The notes: generated by a model from the letters alone, not told the origin. Counted from the first letter of the stretch, positions 14,592-23,515 are shown. The stretch is 33,188 bases of DNA from an uncultured Lachnospiraceae bacterium (GCA_902767135.1 CACXGE010000120.1:1-33188), one strand, 5' to 3'. Numbers and translations are program-made.

Positions 14592-17474
14592 TTATTTTAT
14601 AGCTTCTGTAGTAATAATAAATTTACAGGTTCCACTTTTTCCTTCTTCAATTCCACTAAAGGTATTATAAGATTTAGATGCCTCCTTGATTGCCGTAAAG
14701 CGACTCTTTATCGGAAGAACCTCATCATCGTACACATCTGCAATCTTCTGAATTCCCTTTTCATCAAATTCGTTCATACCATCATCCAAGGTGATAATAC
14801 CATCCAGTAGGGTAACAACCCCATTGTCTAACTTTCCAGCTCCTTCCTTTAAATCTCCTGCCCCTTTATCCACTTTACCTGTACCATCGTATAAGGCTAT
14901 TGCACCGTTGTTTAACTCCTGGCTTCCCTCTTTTAAAGTTGTTGCCCCATCATTTAATCTCTCTGCTCCTTCCTTTAAATCTCCTGCTCCTTCATCCAGA
15001 GATTTCACACCCTTCTTTAAATCTCCTGCTCCTTCATCCAACTGTTTTGCTCCGTTCTTTAAGGCAGTTGCCCCAGTATCCAAAGTTTTTGCTCCTGTCT
15101 TCAACTTACCTGCTCCCGTATCTAATTCTTTTGTTCCCTTCTTCAATGAAATTGCACCGTCTGCCAGCGTAATCGTTCCATCTTTTAACGTTCCTGCTCC
15201 CGCATCCACAGAGATGATTCCATCTTTTAACGTTCCTACTCCCGTATCTAATGTTGCCACACCATCTCCCAGATTTGCTGCTCCCGCAGCCAGCTTGCCT
15301 GCCCCCGCATTTAAACTTCCTGCTCCCGCATCTACCTGAGCGATTCCTGCGGATAATTCCCCTGCACCTGTTTCCAAAGCCGGAACCTTCTGCGCCATGT
15401 CACCTAATCCCGCCTGCAATGACTTTGTTCCTGCATACAGCTTCTGGATTCCATCATTCAATGCCAAGGCTCCTGCAGATAACTGATTGACAGATGCCTG
15501 TAGGGTTGTCACATCCAACTGTTCGAAACCTGCCACTGCCAACTGCTGTTCTAATTGAGCGATTGTATTTAAGGTTCCTTCTGCCTGACCTAATCCTTGG
15601 TAGGCCTCTTTATAGGAAGGTAATGCCTGTTCTGCAGTCATCTGGCCAGTGGAAATTCCCTGATCTAGCGCTGTAATTGCAGCATTGGCTGTAGCAACAC
15701 TCTCCTGAGCCTGGGCCTTTGCTGCTGCCAGTCCATTCTGTAATTCTGTTACCTTAGCACTTATCCCTGACAATCCTGCCACTGCTGTATTTAACTGTGT
15801 AGCTCCTGTTGCCAACTGACTTGCCCCGGCAGCAACTCCTGGCTGTTCTGCTGTTCCTTCGTATCCTGCCACCAACTGGTCAGAACCATCTTTTGCCGTT
15901 GCCACACCTGCATTTAATGCTTTGGTTCCTTCATATAAAGTATTGGCTCCAGTCACAAGCTTTGAGGTTCCTTCTTTTAAGGAAGCAGTTCCCTGGGATA
16001 CTTCTGCACTGCCACTAACCAACTCTTCTGCGCCACTTCTTAATGCCAAAGTCCCATCCTTTAAAGAAGTAGCACCACTCTTTAACTGTGCTGTTCCATC
16101 CTTTAATGTTCCAGCTCCATCCTTTAACGCCACTGCTCCATCCTTTAACGCACCTGCTCCGGCATCTACCTTCTTTGTTCCATCCTTCAAATCCTTTGCA
16201 CCTGCAAGTAAAGAAGAGGTTCCATCCTTTAGAGTTATGGTTCCACTCTTTAAATCCGAAGTTCCATTCTTTAAATCTCCTGCTCCCGTAAGTAACTTTG
16301 AGGTTCCATCCTTTAAATCTCCTGCTCCGGTAAATAGCTTTGATGTTCCATCTTGCAAATCACTTGCTCCGGTAAGCAGCTTCCCAGTTCCATTCTTTAA
16401 GTCTCCTGCACCGGTAAGCAACTTCCCAGTTCCATCCTTTAAGCTAACGCTCCCCTCTGCAAGCTTTGTGGTTCCGTCCTTTAAATCCTCAGAACCATCC
16501 TTTAGCTTTCCGGTTCCCTCTACCAACTGGCTGGCCGCATCCGTAAGTTCATTCAAGGAATCCTCTAAATCCTCTAAAGAATCCACATCATCCAAGTCAA
16601 CTGCCGAGATCAAATCAGGGGTTAGAACTGTGGCTGTGGTATCCAGTTGAAAATCTGTGACATCTGCTGTAACTTCTATATAATCTGGAATTTTAACCTC
16701 TGTATCACTTGGCAAGTCCAGACTTTCTGCAAGACCTGACATTGCCATTCCCACAACAATCAGGTTGTTTCCATCGGAAATCACTTTTCCGTTTGACACT
16801 TCCACGTTTTTAAAGTTATCTGATGAAAGCATCATTCCAGTTACACTTACGAAAGGAGTATAGATCGTGGTTTCCTCCCCATCTACTTTTTGAATCTGTG
16901 CAGAATGATTGGTATAATCAAAGCGCATGACCACCCGACCACTTTTTCCTGCCATATCCTTTGCCGGAACTTCTTTTCCATCCACAGTATAAGTAATTTT
17001 CATGGTTACCGGAAGTTCCTCATCTGTTGTTCCCTGGTAATATATATCTGCTCCATCTGCATTCCAGGTAAGATTTCCATTGCCACCTTCTACAAATTCT
17101 TCATAACCCTTTACATTTTCAATATCTTTTAAGTTGCTGATATCCGTCAAGGTAGAAGCTCCATCTTTGTTCTTTAACCAGTCACTTACAATAATTTCCT
17201 TTGCTTTCCCCTCAGCATTTGCAGTAACATATACGGTTTCTTCCTTATCTGCATTTTCTGATTTGGTTTCTGCAACTGCCTTTACCTTTTCTACCACTTT
17301 GTTGTTCTCTGTTTCTTCCATTTTCTCTGCAGTATCTGAATTCGAGAAATTTGTATCTTCTTTTTTGTCATCACTTTCGGTTGCTTTTAATGTTACGGTT
17401 CCAGTAGAACCCGATACTGTTGCTAAGGAAAGGGCTGTTAATGCTATGGTTGATTTCAATAATTTGTTTTTCAT
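14592..17474 (-). CDS. Secreted Leu/Gly heptad-repeat protein partner of MMPL transporter
   Basis: The 960-residue protein has a signal peptide (about 1-30). A non-repeat extracellular region rich in beta strands follows (about 70-290, with DWLKNKDGASTL and YYQGTTDEELPVTMKITYT). Two long arrays follow of the seven-residue pattern 'LxxGAxx' / 'LKDGTxK' (about 315-545 and 690-905). A helical coiled-coil insert free of repeats separates them (about 550-690). The C-terminal segment FSGIEEGKSGTCKFIITTEAIK is typical of the full-length family, so I judge it complete despite the lack of a final membrane span. These repeats occur in YhgE/Pip-like proteins, which often accompany MMPL transporters. It lies 57 bases after the MMPL gene. 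Function is unknown; a scaffold or periplasm-spanning part of the exporter is plausible. Confidence 0.87.
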   Translation of the reverse strand: MKNKLLKSTIALTALSLATVSGSTGTVTLKATESDDKKEDTNFSNSDTAEKMEETENNKVVEKVKAVAETKSENADKEETVYVTANAEGKAKEIIVSDWLKNKDGASTLTDISNLKDIENVKGYEEFVEGGNGNLTWNADGADIYYQGTTDEELPVTMKITYTVDGKEVPAKDMAGKSGRVVMRFDYTNHSAQIQKVDGEETTIYTPFVSVTGMMLSSDNFKNVEVSNGKVISDGNNLIVVGMAMSGLAESLDLPSDTEVKIPDYIEVTADVTDFQLDTTATVLTPDLISAVDLDDVDSLEDLEDSLNELTDAASQLVEGTGKLKDGSEDLKDGTTKLAEGSVSLKDGTGKLLTGAGDLKNGTGKLLTGASDLQDGTSKLFTGAGDLKDGTSKLLTGAGDLKNGTSDLKSGTITLKDGTSSLLAGAKDLKDGTKKVDAGAGALKDGAVALKDGAGTLKDGTAQLKSGATSLKDGTLALRSGAEELVSGSAEVSQGTASLKEGTSKLVTGANTLYEGTKALNAGVATAKDGSDQLVAGYEGTAEQPGVAAGASQLATGATQLNTAVAGLSGISAKVTELQNGLAAAKAQAQESVATANAAITALDQGISTGQMTAEQALPSYKEAYQGLGQAEGTLNTIAQLEQQLAVAGFEQLDVTTLQASVNQLSAGALALNDGIQKLYAGTKSLQAGLGDMAQKVPALETGAGELSAGIAQVDAGAGSLNAGAGKLAAGAANLGDGVATLDTGVGTLKDGIISVDAGAGTLKDGTITLADGAISLKKGTKELDTGAGKLKTGAKTLDTGATALKNGAKQLDEGAGDLKKGVKSLDEGAGDLKEGAERLNDGATTLKEGSQELNNGAIALYDGTGKVDKGAGDLKEGAGKLDNGVVTLLDGIITLDDGMNEFDEKGIQKIADVYDDEVLPIKSRFTAIKEASKSYNTFSGIEEGKSGTCKFIITTEAIK
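14780..16530 (-). repeat. Coding tandem heptad repeats (21-bp period)
   Basis: Around 60 near-copies of a 21-bp unit (variants of CTGGTG/CTTTAAAGATGGT) fill two blocks of the gene, about 14780-15390 and 15840-16530. The unit encodes the Leu-x-x-Gly heptad. The DNA-level similarity between units suggests recent expansion or gene conversion. Long plus-strand open frames across it are shadows of this regular codon pattern. Confidence 0.85.
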
Positions 17475-17531
17475 GATATTACCTCCTGTTTTCTTTTCTC
17501 ATCTATTTTATTATGCTTTTGGAAACTGTTA

Positions 17532-19637
17532 CTACGATTCTGTGTAAGTCCCAGCATTTACTGCTTTTGTTTTCTTTGGCTTGAAGCCAATACTTGTCAT
17601 ACAAATAAATTTATCAAAAACCATGTACATAGATGGCAGAATACAAAGCACCACAAACATACTGATAATTGCCCCACGGGATAACATCATACAAATGGCA
17701 CTAATCATATCGATATCTGAGTACAGTGCTACACCGATGGTTGCGGAAAAGAAACTTAACGCACTGCCTACCACAGACATCATAGAGGTATCCAATGCAA
17801 TATATGTGGATTCTTTTTTGCTTTTGCCACTTCTTCTTTCCTTCTTATACCGTGTGGTCATTAAAATCGCATAGTCTACAGTGGCTCCAAGCTGAATGGT
17901 TCCAATCACTACCGATGCGATAAACGGAATAGAGGTATTAGTGTAATAAGGAACTGCCATATTAATAAAGATTGCAAATTCTATTACCGCCACCAAAATC
18001 ACTGGCAGGGAAATAGATTTGAATACCAATGCAATAATCACTACAATTGCCGCAATTGATATCAGACTTACGGTCTTAAAATCTGTGTCTGTAATGGTTA
18101 TCAAGTCTTTGGTACATGGAGCTTCCCCAACCAACATTGCATTTTTGTCATAATTTTTTATAATCTCATTTAATCTGGTACACTGTTTGTTTACCTCATC
18201 CGATGCCACCTTATATTCAGAGCTTACCAGATAAATCTCATAGGTATCATTTTCTAACGCCTGGGTTACCTCTTCAGGTATCCAGCTTTCCGGAATTCCC
18301 GGTCCAATGACGCTTTCATATCCAAGCACCCACTCTACCCCTTCCACGGCTTCCATCTCTTTTATCATGGAACGTTTTTCCTTACCTGTCAGGTTGCTGT
18401 CAAACAATACCATGTGGGTGGAATTCATAGAAAAGTTTTCCGATAATTTATTATTTGCTTTTACACTATCTAAGGTTTCTGGCAGGGTATCTGAAATGTT
18501 ATAATATACTGGTGCATGTGAATTTCCGTAGTATGCCGGCACTAACACTACCCAAAAAATAAGGAAGAACACATAATAATACTTTGAGATAACCCCTGGC
18601 AGCTTTTCTATCTTGCCAATCACCGGTTTGTGTTTTGTCTTTGTGATTGCCTTATCAAAAATAAGTATCATAGATGGCAAAATTGTGATACATGAAATCA
18701 CCCCTAATACCACACCCTTGGACATTACAATTCCTAAATCTAAGCCTAAGGTAAAGCTCATAAAACATAGAGCTATAAACCCTGCTACTGTGGTCACAGA
18801 ACTTCCTACCACGGAAGAAATCGTCGCCTTAATTGCATGGGACATTGCCCGTTCTTTATCCCCATCAAATCTTTCTTTTTGCTCTTCGTAACTATGCCAT
18901 AGAAAAATTGCATAGTCCATAGTTACTCCCAACTGCAATACTGCCGCTAATGCCTGTGTAATGTATGAAATCTCTCCCAAAAAAATATTGGTTCCCAAAT
19001 TATAAATAATTGACATACCTATAGTCAGTAAGAATAACAATGGAACCAGGAAGGAATCCATAGTAAGACTCAGGACAATAGCCGATAAGACTGCTGCGAT
19101 AGCTACATATATTGGAGTTTCTGTCTCAGAAATAATCTTGGTATCCACCACCACCGGTGACATACCACTTAAATAACAATCTTCGTCTGATAATTGACGA
19201 ATGGCTGTAATGGCATCCATGGTGGACTCCGAAGATGTGGTGTTATCGAAGATGATTGCCATCATGGTGCAGTCTCCTGAATTAAACACCTCATAAATAT
19301 CACTTGGTATCACATTCATGGGTATCGATAAATCTGCCACAGAGTCATACCATAATACTTTTTCTACATGGGGTACTGCCTCAATCTTTTCCTTCATGTC
19401 AGAAACTTCTTTCTCTGTCTTTCCTTCTACAATATAAAAGGAAAACGCCCCCGTTCCGAACTGATCCACTAAGATATCCTGACCTACCATAGTTTCAATG
19501 TTCTTTGGCAGATAGGATAGCAAATCATAATTGATTCCGGTATTTAAATACCCAATCGCTGCCGGAATTAGTAACAATAAACTTAAAATAAAAATAGGTA
19601 CTTTGAACTTTACAATTTCCTTACCAAATTTAATCAT
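17532..19637 (-). CDS. MMPL-family (RND) transporter
   Basis: This is a proton-driven exporter of the MMPL branch of the RND superfamily. The 701-residue protein has two symmetrical halves. Each has one N-terminal span, an extracellular domain (about 35-165 and 390-520), then a block of about five spans. The motifs LGVTMDYAIFLWHSY and LGATVDYAILMTTRY, which carry the paired Asp-Tyr relay residues, appear in each half. Length is normal. It starts with an AAAGGAG site, has a promoter flanked by two TetR-type operators, and precedes the heptad-repeat gene. Substrate (lipid, drug or peptide) is not predictable. Confidence 0.92.
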   Translation of the reverse strand: MIKFGKEIVKFKVPIFILSLLLLIPAAIGYLNTGINYDLLSYLPKNIETMVGQDILVDQFGTGAFSFYIVEGKTEKEVSDMKEKIEAVPHVEKVLWYDSVADLSIPMNVIPSDIYEVFNSGDCTMMAIIFDNTTSSESTMDAITAIRQLSDEDCYLSGMSPVVVDTKIISETETPIYVAIAAVLSAIVLSLTMDSFLVPLLFLLTIGMSIIYNLGTNIFLGEISYITQALAAVLQLGVTMDYAIFLWHSYEEQKERFDGDKERAMSHAIKATISSVVGSSVTTVAGFIALCFMSFTLGLDLGIVMSKGVVLGVISCITILPSMILIFDKAITKTKHKPVIGKIEKLPGVISKYYYVFFLIFWVVLVPAYYGNSHAPVYYNISDTLPETLDSVKANNKLSENFSMNSTHMVLFDSNLTGKEKRSMIKEMEAVEGVEWVLGYESVIGPGIPESWIPEEVTQALENDTYEIYLVSSEYKVASDEVNKQCTRLNEIIKNYDKNAMLVGEAPCTKDLITITDTDFKTVSLISIAAIVVIIALVFKSISLPVILVAVIEFAIFINMAVPYYTNTSIPFIASVVIGTIQLGATVDYAILMTTRYKKERRSGKSKKESTYIALDTSMMSVVGSALSFFSATIGVALYSDIDMISAICMMLSRGAIISMFVVLCILPSMYMVFDKFICMTSIGFKPKKTKAVNAGTYTES

Positions 19638-19659
19638 ATGCTCACTCCTTTTTGCTTAT

Positions 19660-19715
19660 TGACTAGTGGTCATTTTTCTTTTCTATAGTTATAACTCAGA
19701 AATGACCATTAGTCA
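19660..19715 (-). promoter_or_regulatory. MMPL promoter with two palindromic TetR-type operators
   Basis: On the minus strand TTGACT (19711-19716) and TATAAC (19688-19693) are 17 bp apart. The 13-bp palindrome TGACCATTAGTCA (19703-19715) covers the -35. The near-identical TGACTAGTGGTCA (19660-19672) covers about +10 to +22. Centres are 43 bp apart, close to four helical turns. This is the layout expected for repression by the divergent TetR-like protein. Confidence 0.8.
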
Positions 19716-19788
19716 ATACTTTTTTTCATATTATTTTTGTATTACAATGACTGTTGTATAGCTTCTAAAAATACACAGGATTTATCAC

Positions 19789-19816
19789 TTGACTCTGATA
19801 AATAAAACTATATAAT
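19789..19816 (+). promoter_or_regulatory. Promoter of the tetR-like gene
   Basis: TTGACT (19789-19794) and a consensus TATAAT (19811-19816) are 16 bp apart. A perfect 12-bp palindrome TGTTATATAACA (19833-19844) lies in the leader. It does not match the two MMPL operators and may be a separate site. Confidence 0.7.
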
Positions 19817-19870
19817 AATGTTGAAATAAAACTGTTATATAACACTGTTGTAAAAGAAAGGAAAATGCTT

Positions 19871-20482
19871 ATGGGAAAATTAGATTTAAACAAAAAACAA
19901 AAAAGAGAATCCTTACTAAATACAGCCTTTCATTTATTTATGACAAACGGAATAAATAAAACTACGATCTCTGATATTGTAAACAATGCCGGTGTAGCAA
20001 AAGGTACCTTCTATTTATATTTTAAAGATAAATATGATATTCGAAATAAATTAGTTTCTCACAAAGCCAGCCTGCTTTTTTCCGCTGCCATAGAAGCCCT
20101 CAAAACATTGCCAACACCTTTCGCTTTTGAGGACCAAATTATTTACATTGTGGATTTTATTATTGACCAACTTGACTCAGATAAGGCATTATTGCAATTT
20201 TTGTCTAAAAACTTAAGTTGGGGAGTCTTTAAAAATGCATTAATCCGACCGGCGTTTGAAGATGACATCAACTGCTATGATATTTATATGGATACGATTA
20301 AGAACTCCGGATTTTCCTTTCGGGATCCTGAAATTATGCTTTTTTTGATTATCGAACTAATAGATGCGTCTATTTACAGCCCCATACTGTATAACGAGCC
20401 GGTGAATATCCAACAGTTAAAACCTGATTTATATGACACCATTCGCTATATCTTGAATTCACACAAAGAAGAAACCCCCTAA
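19871..20482 (+). CDS. TetR/AcrR-family regulator
   Basis: This DNA-binding protein of about 203 residues has an N-terminal helix-turn-helix, ISDIVNNAGVAKGTFYLYFKDKYDIRNKLV, typical of TetR. The second ATG (19871) lies about nine bases after AAAGG and is preferred; the first ATG (19865) is only three bases from it. The C-terminal ligand domain is all-helical and not recognisable. It lies divergent from the MMPL/heptad-repeat operon, whose promoter holds two matching palindromes. It most likely represses that operon until a ligand binds. A terminator follows within 10 bases. Confidence 0.88.
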   Translation: MGKLDLNKKQKRESLLNTAFHLFMTNGINKTTISDIVNNAGVAKGTFYLYFKDKYDIRNKLVSHKASLLFSAAIEALKTLPTPFAFEDQIIYIVDFIIDQLDSDKALLQFLSKNLSWGVFKNALIRPAFEDDINCYDIYMDTIKNSGFSFRDPEIMLFLIIELIDASIYSPILYNEPVNIQQLKPDLYDTIRYILNSHKEETP

Positions 20483-20488
20483 TAGCAC

Positions 20489-20535
20489 AAATCGGGTAGG
20501 CAATAGATAACAATCTACCACCTGCCCGATTTTTT
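20489..20535. terminator. Terminator between tetR-like and DUF445 genes
   Basis: AAATCGGG (20489-20496) pairs with CCCGATTT (20525-20532), extended by AGG/CCT inside. A run of Ts continues to 20535. It lies between two convergent genes and can serve both because the opposite side is A-rich. Confidence 0.75.
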
Positions 20536-20544
20536 ATGGATAAT

Positions 20545-21438
20545 TTATATAAATATATTTAAAATACCAATCAAGCACCCTATCAGTGCACCTAAATTTA
20601 CAATCACATCCAATTCTTTTTTCATCACAGAAAGCACCAGATGCTCTAATTCTTCTACCTCCATTGCCTCTACTTTTTCCTGAACAATTGCTGTGACATC
20701 TAAATGATTCAATAGTTTTTCAATGTTTTCAGACACCAGATTATCATACGCTGCATTCATTCCCACCCGAAGCTTGTCCATATCCATTCCTAAAAGATTG
20801 GCAATCTGGGTGTTTTGTTTTTCCAAAAGCAGATCAATCTGTCTTTCTACCGCCGGCTCAAAGATTTCCTCACCATGGCTGTCAATATATTTTTCTACTT
20901 CTTTTCCAATTGGTTCTGCCAAAGAAGCGATAAATTCATCATTGATGAATAAGGAAAACATTCCACCCTGAAACTTCTCCTTTAATACCTCACTTCCACC
21001 CTTTGCAATCAACTGTCCCAAATCCATGGCAAGAAGTTCATCCTTAACCTTTTCTGTGATTTTCCTTGTAAGCGCTGTTTTTTTTTCTGTCAGCTTTTCC
21101 TCTGAAATTACTTTTAACAGCAGTCCCTCCACGGTGGTATCCATAGCTTTCTGACATTTTTCCAAGACACCTTCTACGATAGATGATTTCATTTTCTCAT
21201 CTTCAAAAATCCCTACAATATCTTCCTTGGTCAAAAGATTTTCTCCCACTGCAATCCCTACTGCTTTTGCCAGACTATCTTTACGCTTTGGAATAATTCC
21301 AGGAGTAAACGGCAGAGTAATCTTTCCAATTTTCACAGGATGCAGAGGACGAAATAACATCTTCACCGCAAGAAAATTGGTAAAATATCCAATCACTCCA
21401 CCAATCAATGGACCCGACAACACCTGTAATATCTGCAT
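20545..21438 (-). CDS. DUF445-family membrane protein
   Basis: The 297-residue protein matches the DUF445/YheB layout. It has an N-terminal hydrophobic segment with GGVIGYFTNFLAVKMLFRPL. PFTPGIIPKRKDSLAKAVG follows, then a long charged helical middle domain, and a final hydrophobic span (GALIGCLIGILNIFI). The family has no agreed function; B. subtilis YheB is affected in sporulation conditions. Promoter elements at 21466-21494 give it a separate unit. It is convergent with the tetR-like gene and divergent from the queuosine operon. Confidence 0.86.
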   Translation of the reverse strand: MQILQVLSGPLIGGVIGYFTNFLAVKMLFRPLHPVKIGKITLPFTPGIIPKRKDSLAKAVGIAVGENLLTKEDIVGIFEDEKMKSSIVEGVLEKCQKAMDTTVEGLLLKVISEEKLTEKKTALTRKITEKVKDELLAMDLGQLIAKGGSEVLKEKFQGGMFSLFINDEFIASLAEPIGKEVEKYIDSHGEEIFEPAVERQIDLLLEKQNTQIANLLGMDMDKLRVGMNAAYDNLVSENIEKLLNHLDVTAIVQEKVEAMEVEELEHLVLSVMKKELDVIVNLGALIGCLIGILNIFI

Positions 21439-21465
21439 ACTTTCTCCTCCTTTTGTTTAAGGGCT

Positions 21466-21494
21466 AGTGTACTCCCTTTTTTTCTTTTCGTCAA
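21466..21494 (-). promoter_or_regulatory. Promoter of the DUF445 gene
   Basis: On the minus strand TTGACG (21489-21494) and TACACT (21466-21471) are 17 bp apart. The leader is short, about 20-25 bases, and contains the AGGAGG ribosome site. Confidence 0.65.
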
Positions 21495-21516
21495 GGAGAA
21501 AACTTAGGTAAATATC

Positions 21517-21545
21517 TTGCTTTTTCCCGACTAATTTGATAGAAT
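21517..21545 (+). promoter_or_regulatory. Promoter of the queDE-folE-queCF operon
   Basis: TTGCTT (21517-21522) and TAGAAT (21540-21545) are 17 bp apart on the plus strand. The leader of about 240 bases contains the preQ1 riboswitch. This and the DUF445 promoter are back to back; the stretch 21439-21789 holds no gene. Confidence 0.65.
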
Positions 21546-21599
21546 CTAGGTGTCTGTTCCGAATGTTCAGAAGCAGACCCCAGCAAAAGTAATGGGATC

Positions 21600-21643
21600 A
21601 AGACAGTTCATTAGTACCATCCTGTCTTAAAATAAAACTAGGG
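21600..21643 (+). promoter_or_regulatory. preQ1-I riboswitch aptamer
   Basis: Stem P1 is AAGACAG (21600-21606) with CTGTCTT (21622-21628). The loop starts TTCATTAGTACCA, very like the class I consensus. An A-rich tail AAAATAAAACTAGGG follows. Loop UUAGU (21611-21615) can pair with ACUAG (21637-21641) as the P2 pseudoknot. The aptamer controls synthesis of preQ1 and lies before the matching operon. A possible terminator stem TAGGGCTAT/ATAGTCCTA (21639-21647 with 21702-21710, one G-U) followed by CUUUUU overlaps the 3' end of the aptamer. Confidence 0.82.
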
Positions 21644-21721
21644 CTATTTTCATTATTATAGTTTCTTTATGCCTTTTGGGCATATCCTTAACCATAAAGT
21701 TATAGTCCTATGCAACTTTTT
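21639..21721 (+). terminator. Possible expression-platform terminator of the preQ1 riboswitch
   Basis: A nine-pair stem (21639-21647 with 21702-21710) and an inner stem CTTTATG/CATAAAG enclose an AT-rich loop. A U-run of five begins at 21717. The 5' arm shares bases 21639-21641 with the P2 strand of the aptamer. How ligand binding shifts the balance is not resolved. Confidence 0.5.
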
Positions 21722-21789
21722 AACTGGTAACTATCCGTTTTTATATTACGTAACGATTCAGAACCATATAATTAACACAAGGAGGATTT

Positions 21790-22206
21790 ATGTACTCTGT
21801 ATCCACAGAAGGCAGTTTTGATGCTGCACATTTTTTAAAAGATTATCAGGGAAAATGTAAAAATATTCATGGACACCGCTGGAGAGTAGTGGTTCAAGTC
21901 AGTGCCACTTCCCTTCTGGAAGATAAACAAAACCAAGGTATGGTTGCAGATTTTAAAGATGTAAAGAAAGCCTTAAATCAGCTTTTAAACACCTTTGACC
22001 ATACTTTGATTTATGAAAAGGACTCCTTAAAACCGGCGCTAAAAAAACTGTTACAAGAAGAGGATTTCGCCTTAAGAGAAGTCCCATTTCGCCCTACCGC
22101 TGAAAATTTTTCCAGATTCTTCTATGAAGAATTAAAAAAGTCCATGAACATTACACAGGTAAGCGTATATGAAACGCCAAATAACTGTGCTACCTATACA
22201 GATTAA
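21790..22206 (+). CDS. queD: 6-carboxytetrahydropterin synthase
   Basis: QueD converts dihydroneopterin triphosphate to 6-carboxy-5,6,7,8-tetrahydropterin, the second step of queuosine-precursor synthesis. The 138-residue protein has zinc ligands His14, His27 and His29 and catalytic Cys23 in CKNIHGH, then the DFKDVKKAL and PTAENFSRFFYEEL blocks. Length is normal. GGAGG precedes the ATG by 7 bases. It is first in the operon, behind the riboswitch, and 10 bases before queE. Confidence 0.95.
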   Translation: MYSVSTEGSFDAAHFLKDYQGKCKNIHGHRWRVVVQVSATSLLEDKQNQGMVADFKDVKKALNQLLNTFDHTLIYEKDSLKPALKKLLQEEDFALREVPFRPTAENFSRFFYEELKKSMNITQVSVYETPNNCATYTD

Positions 22207-22216
22207 GGAGTAGATT

Positions 22217-22891
22217 ATGGCCGAATTTAAAGTTGTAGAACATTTTGTCAGCATCAATGGAGAAGGACAACATGCCGGACAGCTTGCCTTCTTTCTCAGG
22301 TTACAAGGCTGTAATCTTTCTTGTAGCTACTGTGATACCATGTGGGCAAACCAGAGAGCTGTGAACTATACTGTGATGTCAGAAGAAAAAATCACTCAGT
22401 TATTTTTATCCAAAAATGTAAACAATATTACCATCACAGGTGGGGAACCACTATATCGAAAAGATATGGCAATCCTGTTAGACAGATTAGCCAAAGACTG
22501 CCCTAAAGATACTGTGATAGAAATCGAAACCAACGGCAGTATAGATTTGTCTGATTATTATCATATAGCAGATAATATTATCTTTACCATGGACTATAAG
22601 CTTCCTGGCAGCGGCATGGAACAAAACATGTGCCATAAAAACTTTTCTCTGCTACAAAAGAAAGACACCGTAAAATTTGTAATTAGCAGCCAGATGGACT
22701 TATACGCTGCAAAAGAAATCATGACACGTTATCATTTAACAGAGACAACTACTGTGTATTTCAGTCCTGTCTTTGGAAAAATAGAGCCCAAAGATATGGT
22801 TGCATTTATGATAAACGAAAATCTAAACAAGGTAAATTTACAATTGCAGATGCATAAATTTATCTGGGACCCAGACCAGAAAGGAGTATGA
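22217..22891 (+). CDS. queE: 7-carboxy-7-deazaguanine synthase (radical SAM)
   Basis: QueE rearranges carboxytetrahydropterin to 7-carboxy-7-deazaguanine using SAM and a 4Fe-4S cluster. The 224-residue protein has the short CxxxCxxC cluster motif (Cys32, Cys36, Cys39) in [11 protein letters not shown]. The GEG loop at residues 15-17, TGGEP and IEIETNGS are present. Length is normal. Its stop overlaps an ATG upstream of folE, but folE probably starts a few bases later. Confidence 0.95.
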   Translation: MAEFKVVEHFVSINGEGQHAGQLAFFLRLQGCNLSCSYCDTMWANQRAVNYTVMSEEKITQLFLSKNVNNITITGGEPLYRKDMAILLDRLAKDCPKDTVIEIETNGSIDLSDYYHIADNIIFTMDYKLPGSGMEQNMCHKNFSLLQKKDTVKFVISSQMDLYAAKEIMTRYHLTETTTVYFSPVFGKIEPKDMVAFMINENLNKVNLQLQMHKFIWDPDQKGV

Positions 22892-22896
22892 CACTT

Positions 22897-23463
22897 ATGA
22901 TAGATACCCAGGCAATCAAAGAGCATATCAAAGGAATTTTAATTGCTTTAGGTGATGATCCTAATCGAGAAGGGCTACAGGATACCCCGGAAAGAGTGGC
23001 AAAAATGTACCAGGAAGTCTTTGAAGGAATGAACTACACCAATGAGGAAATCGCCCAGATGTTCGGCAAAACCTTTGAGGCCCCGGATTCCGATTCCGAT
23101 GATCTGGTAGTAGTTCGTGATATTGAAGCATTTAGCTATTGCGAACATCACATGGCACTCATGTATGACATGAAGATAACCGTAGCCTATGTGCCTAAGG
23201 GAAAAGTGCTAGGCTTAAGTAAAATTGCCCGCATTGCCGAAATGGTTGCCAAACGCTTACAATTACAAGAGCGTATCGGAAGTGATATTGCACAGATTAT
23301 GCAGATAGCAACTGGAAGCGAAGATGTGGCAGTCTTTATTGAAGCAAGCCATAGCTGCATGACCGCCAGAGGAATCAAAAACACTCAGGCAAAAACCTAT
23401 ACCACCAAACTATGTGGACGTTTTAAAACAGATTCCAACCTTTATCTAAGAGCCAAAGGCTAA
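22897..23463 (+). CDS. folE: GTP cyclohydrolase I (type IA)
   Basis: FolE opens GTP to dihydroneopterin triphosphate, feeding QueD (and folate). With the start at 22897, about 10 bases after GGAG, the protein has 188 residues. The ATG at 22888 is only one base from the site and so unlikely. Zinc ligands Cys82 and His85 (YCEHH) and Cys154 (SCMTARG) are present, marking the zinc-dependent IA form. VRDIEAFS and GLSKIARI are also conserved. It is placed inside the queuosine operon, so its output may be directed to preQ1. A copy of the hairpin repeat follows after 6 bases. Confidence 0.95.
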   Translation: MIDTQAIKEHIKGILIALGDDPNREGLQDTPERVAKMYQEVFEGMNYTNEEIAQMFGKTFEAPDSDSDDLVVVRDIEAFSYCEHHMALMYDMKITVAYVPKGKVLGLSKIARIAEMVAKRLQLQERIGSDIAQIMQIATGSEDVAVFIEASHSCMTARGIKNTQAKTYTTKLCGRFKTDSNLYLRAKG

Positions 23464-23469
23464 GAAAGG

Positions 23470-23500
23470 GTAACAGTTTAGCCATAGGCTAAACTTTCAC
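23470..23500 (+). repeat. 31-bp hairpin repeat, copy 3 (between folE and queC)
   Basis: This copy carries the same left arm GTAACAGTTTAGCC and a 3-base ATA loop, but the right arm has two changes that break pairs. It begins six bases after the folE TAA. It is in the same sense as the flanking genes, as in copies 1 and 2 on the other strand. It occupies most of the 52-base gap before queC. Confidence 0.8.
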
Positions 23501-23515
23501 AAGAAAGGAGTAAAC

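Noticed and set aside
14791..15339. Second plus-strand open frame opposite the heptad array
   Set aside because: Same cause: antisense of the repeat codons, low-complexity product.
14780..16530. Regular repeats suggesting a CRISPR array
   Set aside because: The period is 21 bp, in frame with a real protein, with no spacers and no cas genes.
15922..16650. Long plus-strand open frame (242 codons) opposite the heptad-repeat gene
   Set aside because: A shadow caused by the 21-bp repeat; its product is a Pro-Ser-Phe repeat and it has no promoter or ribosome site.
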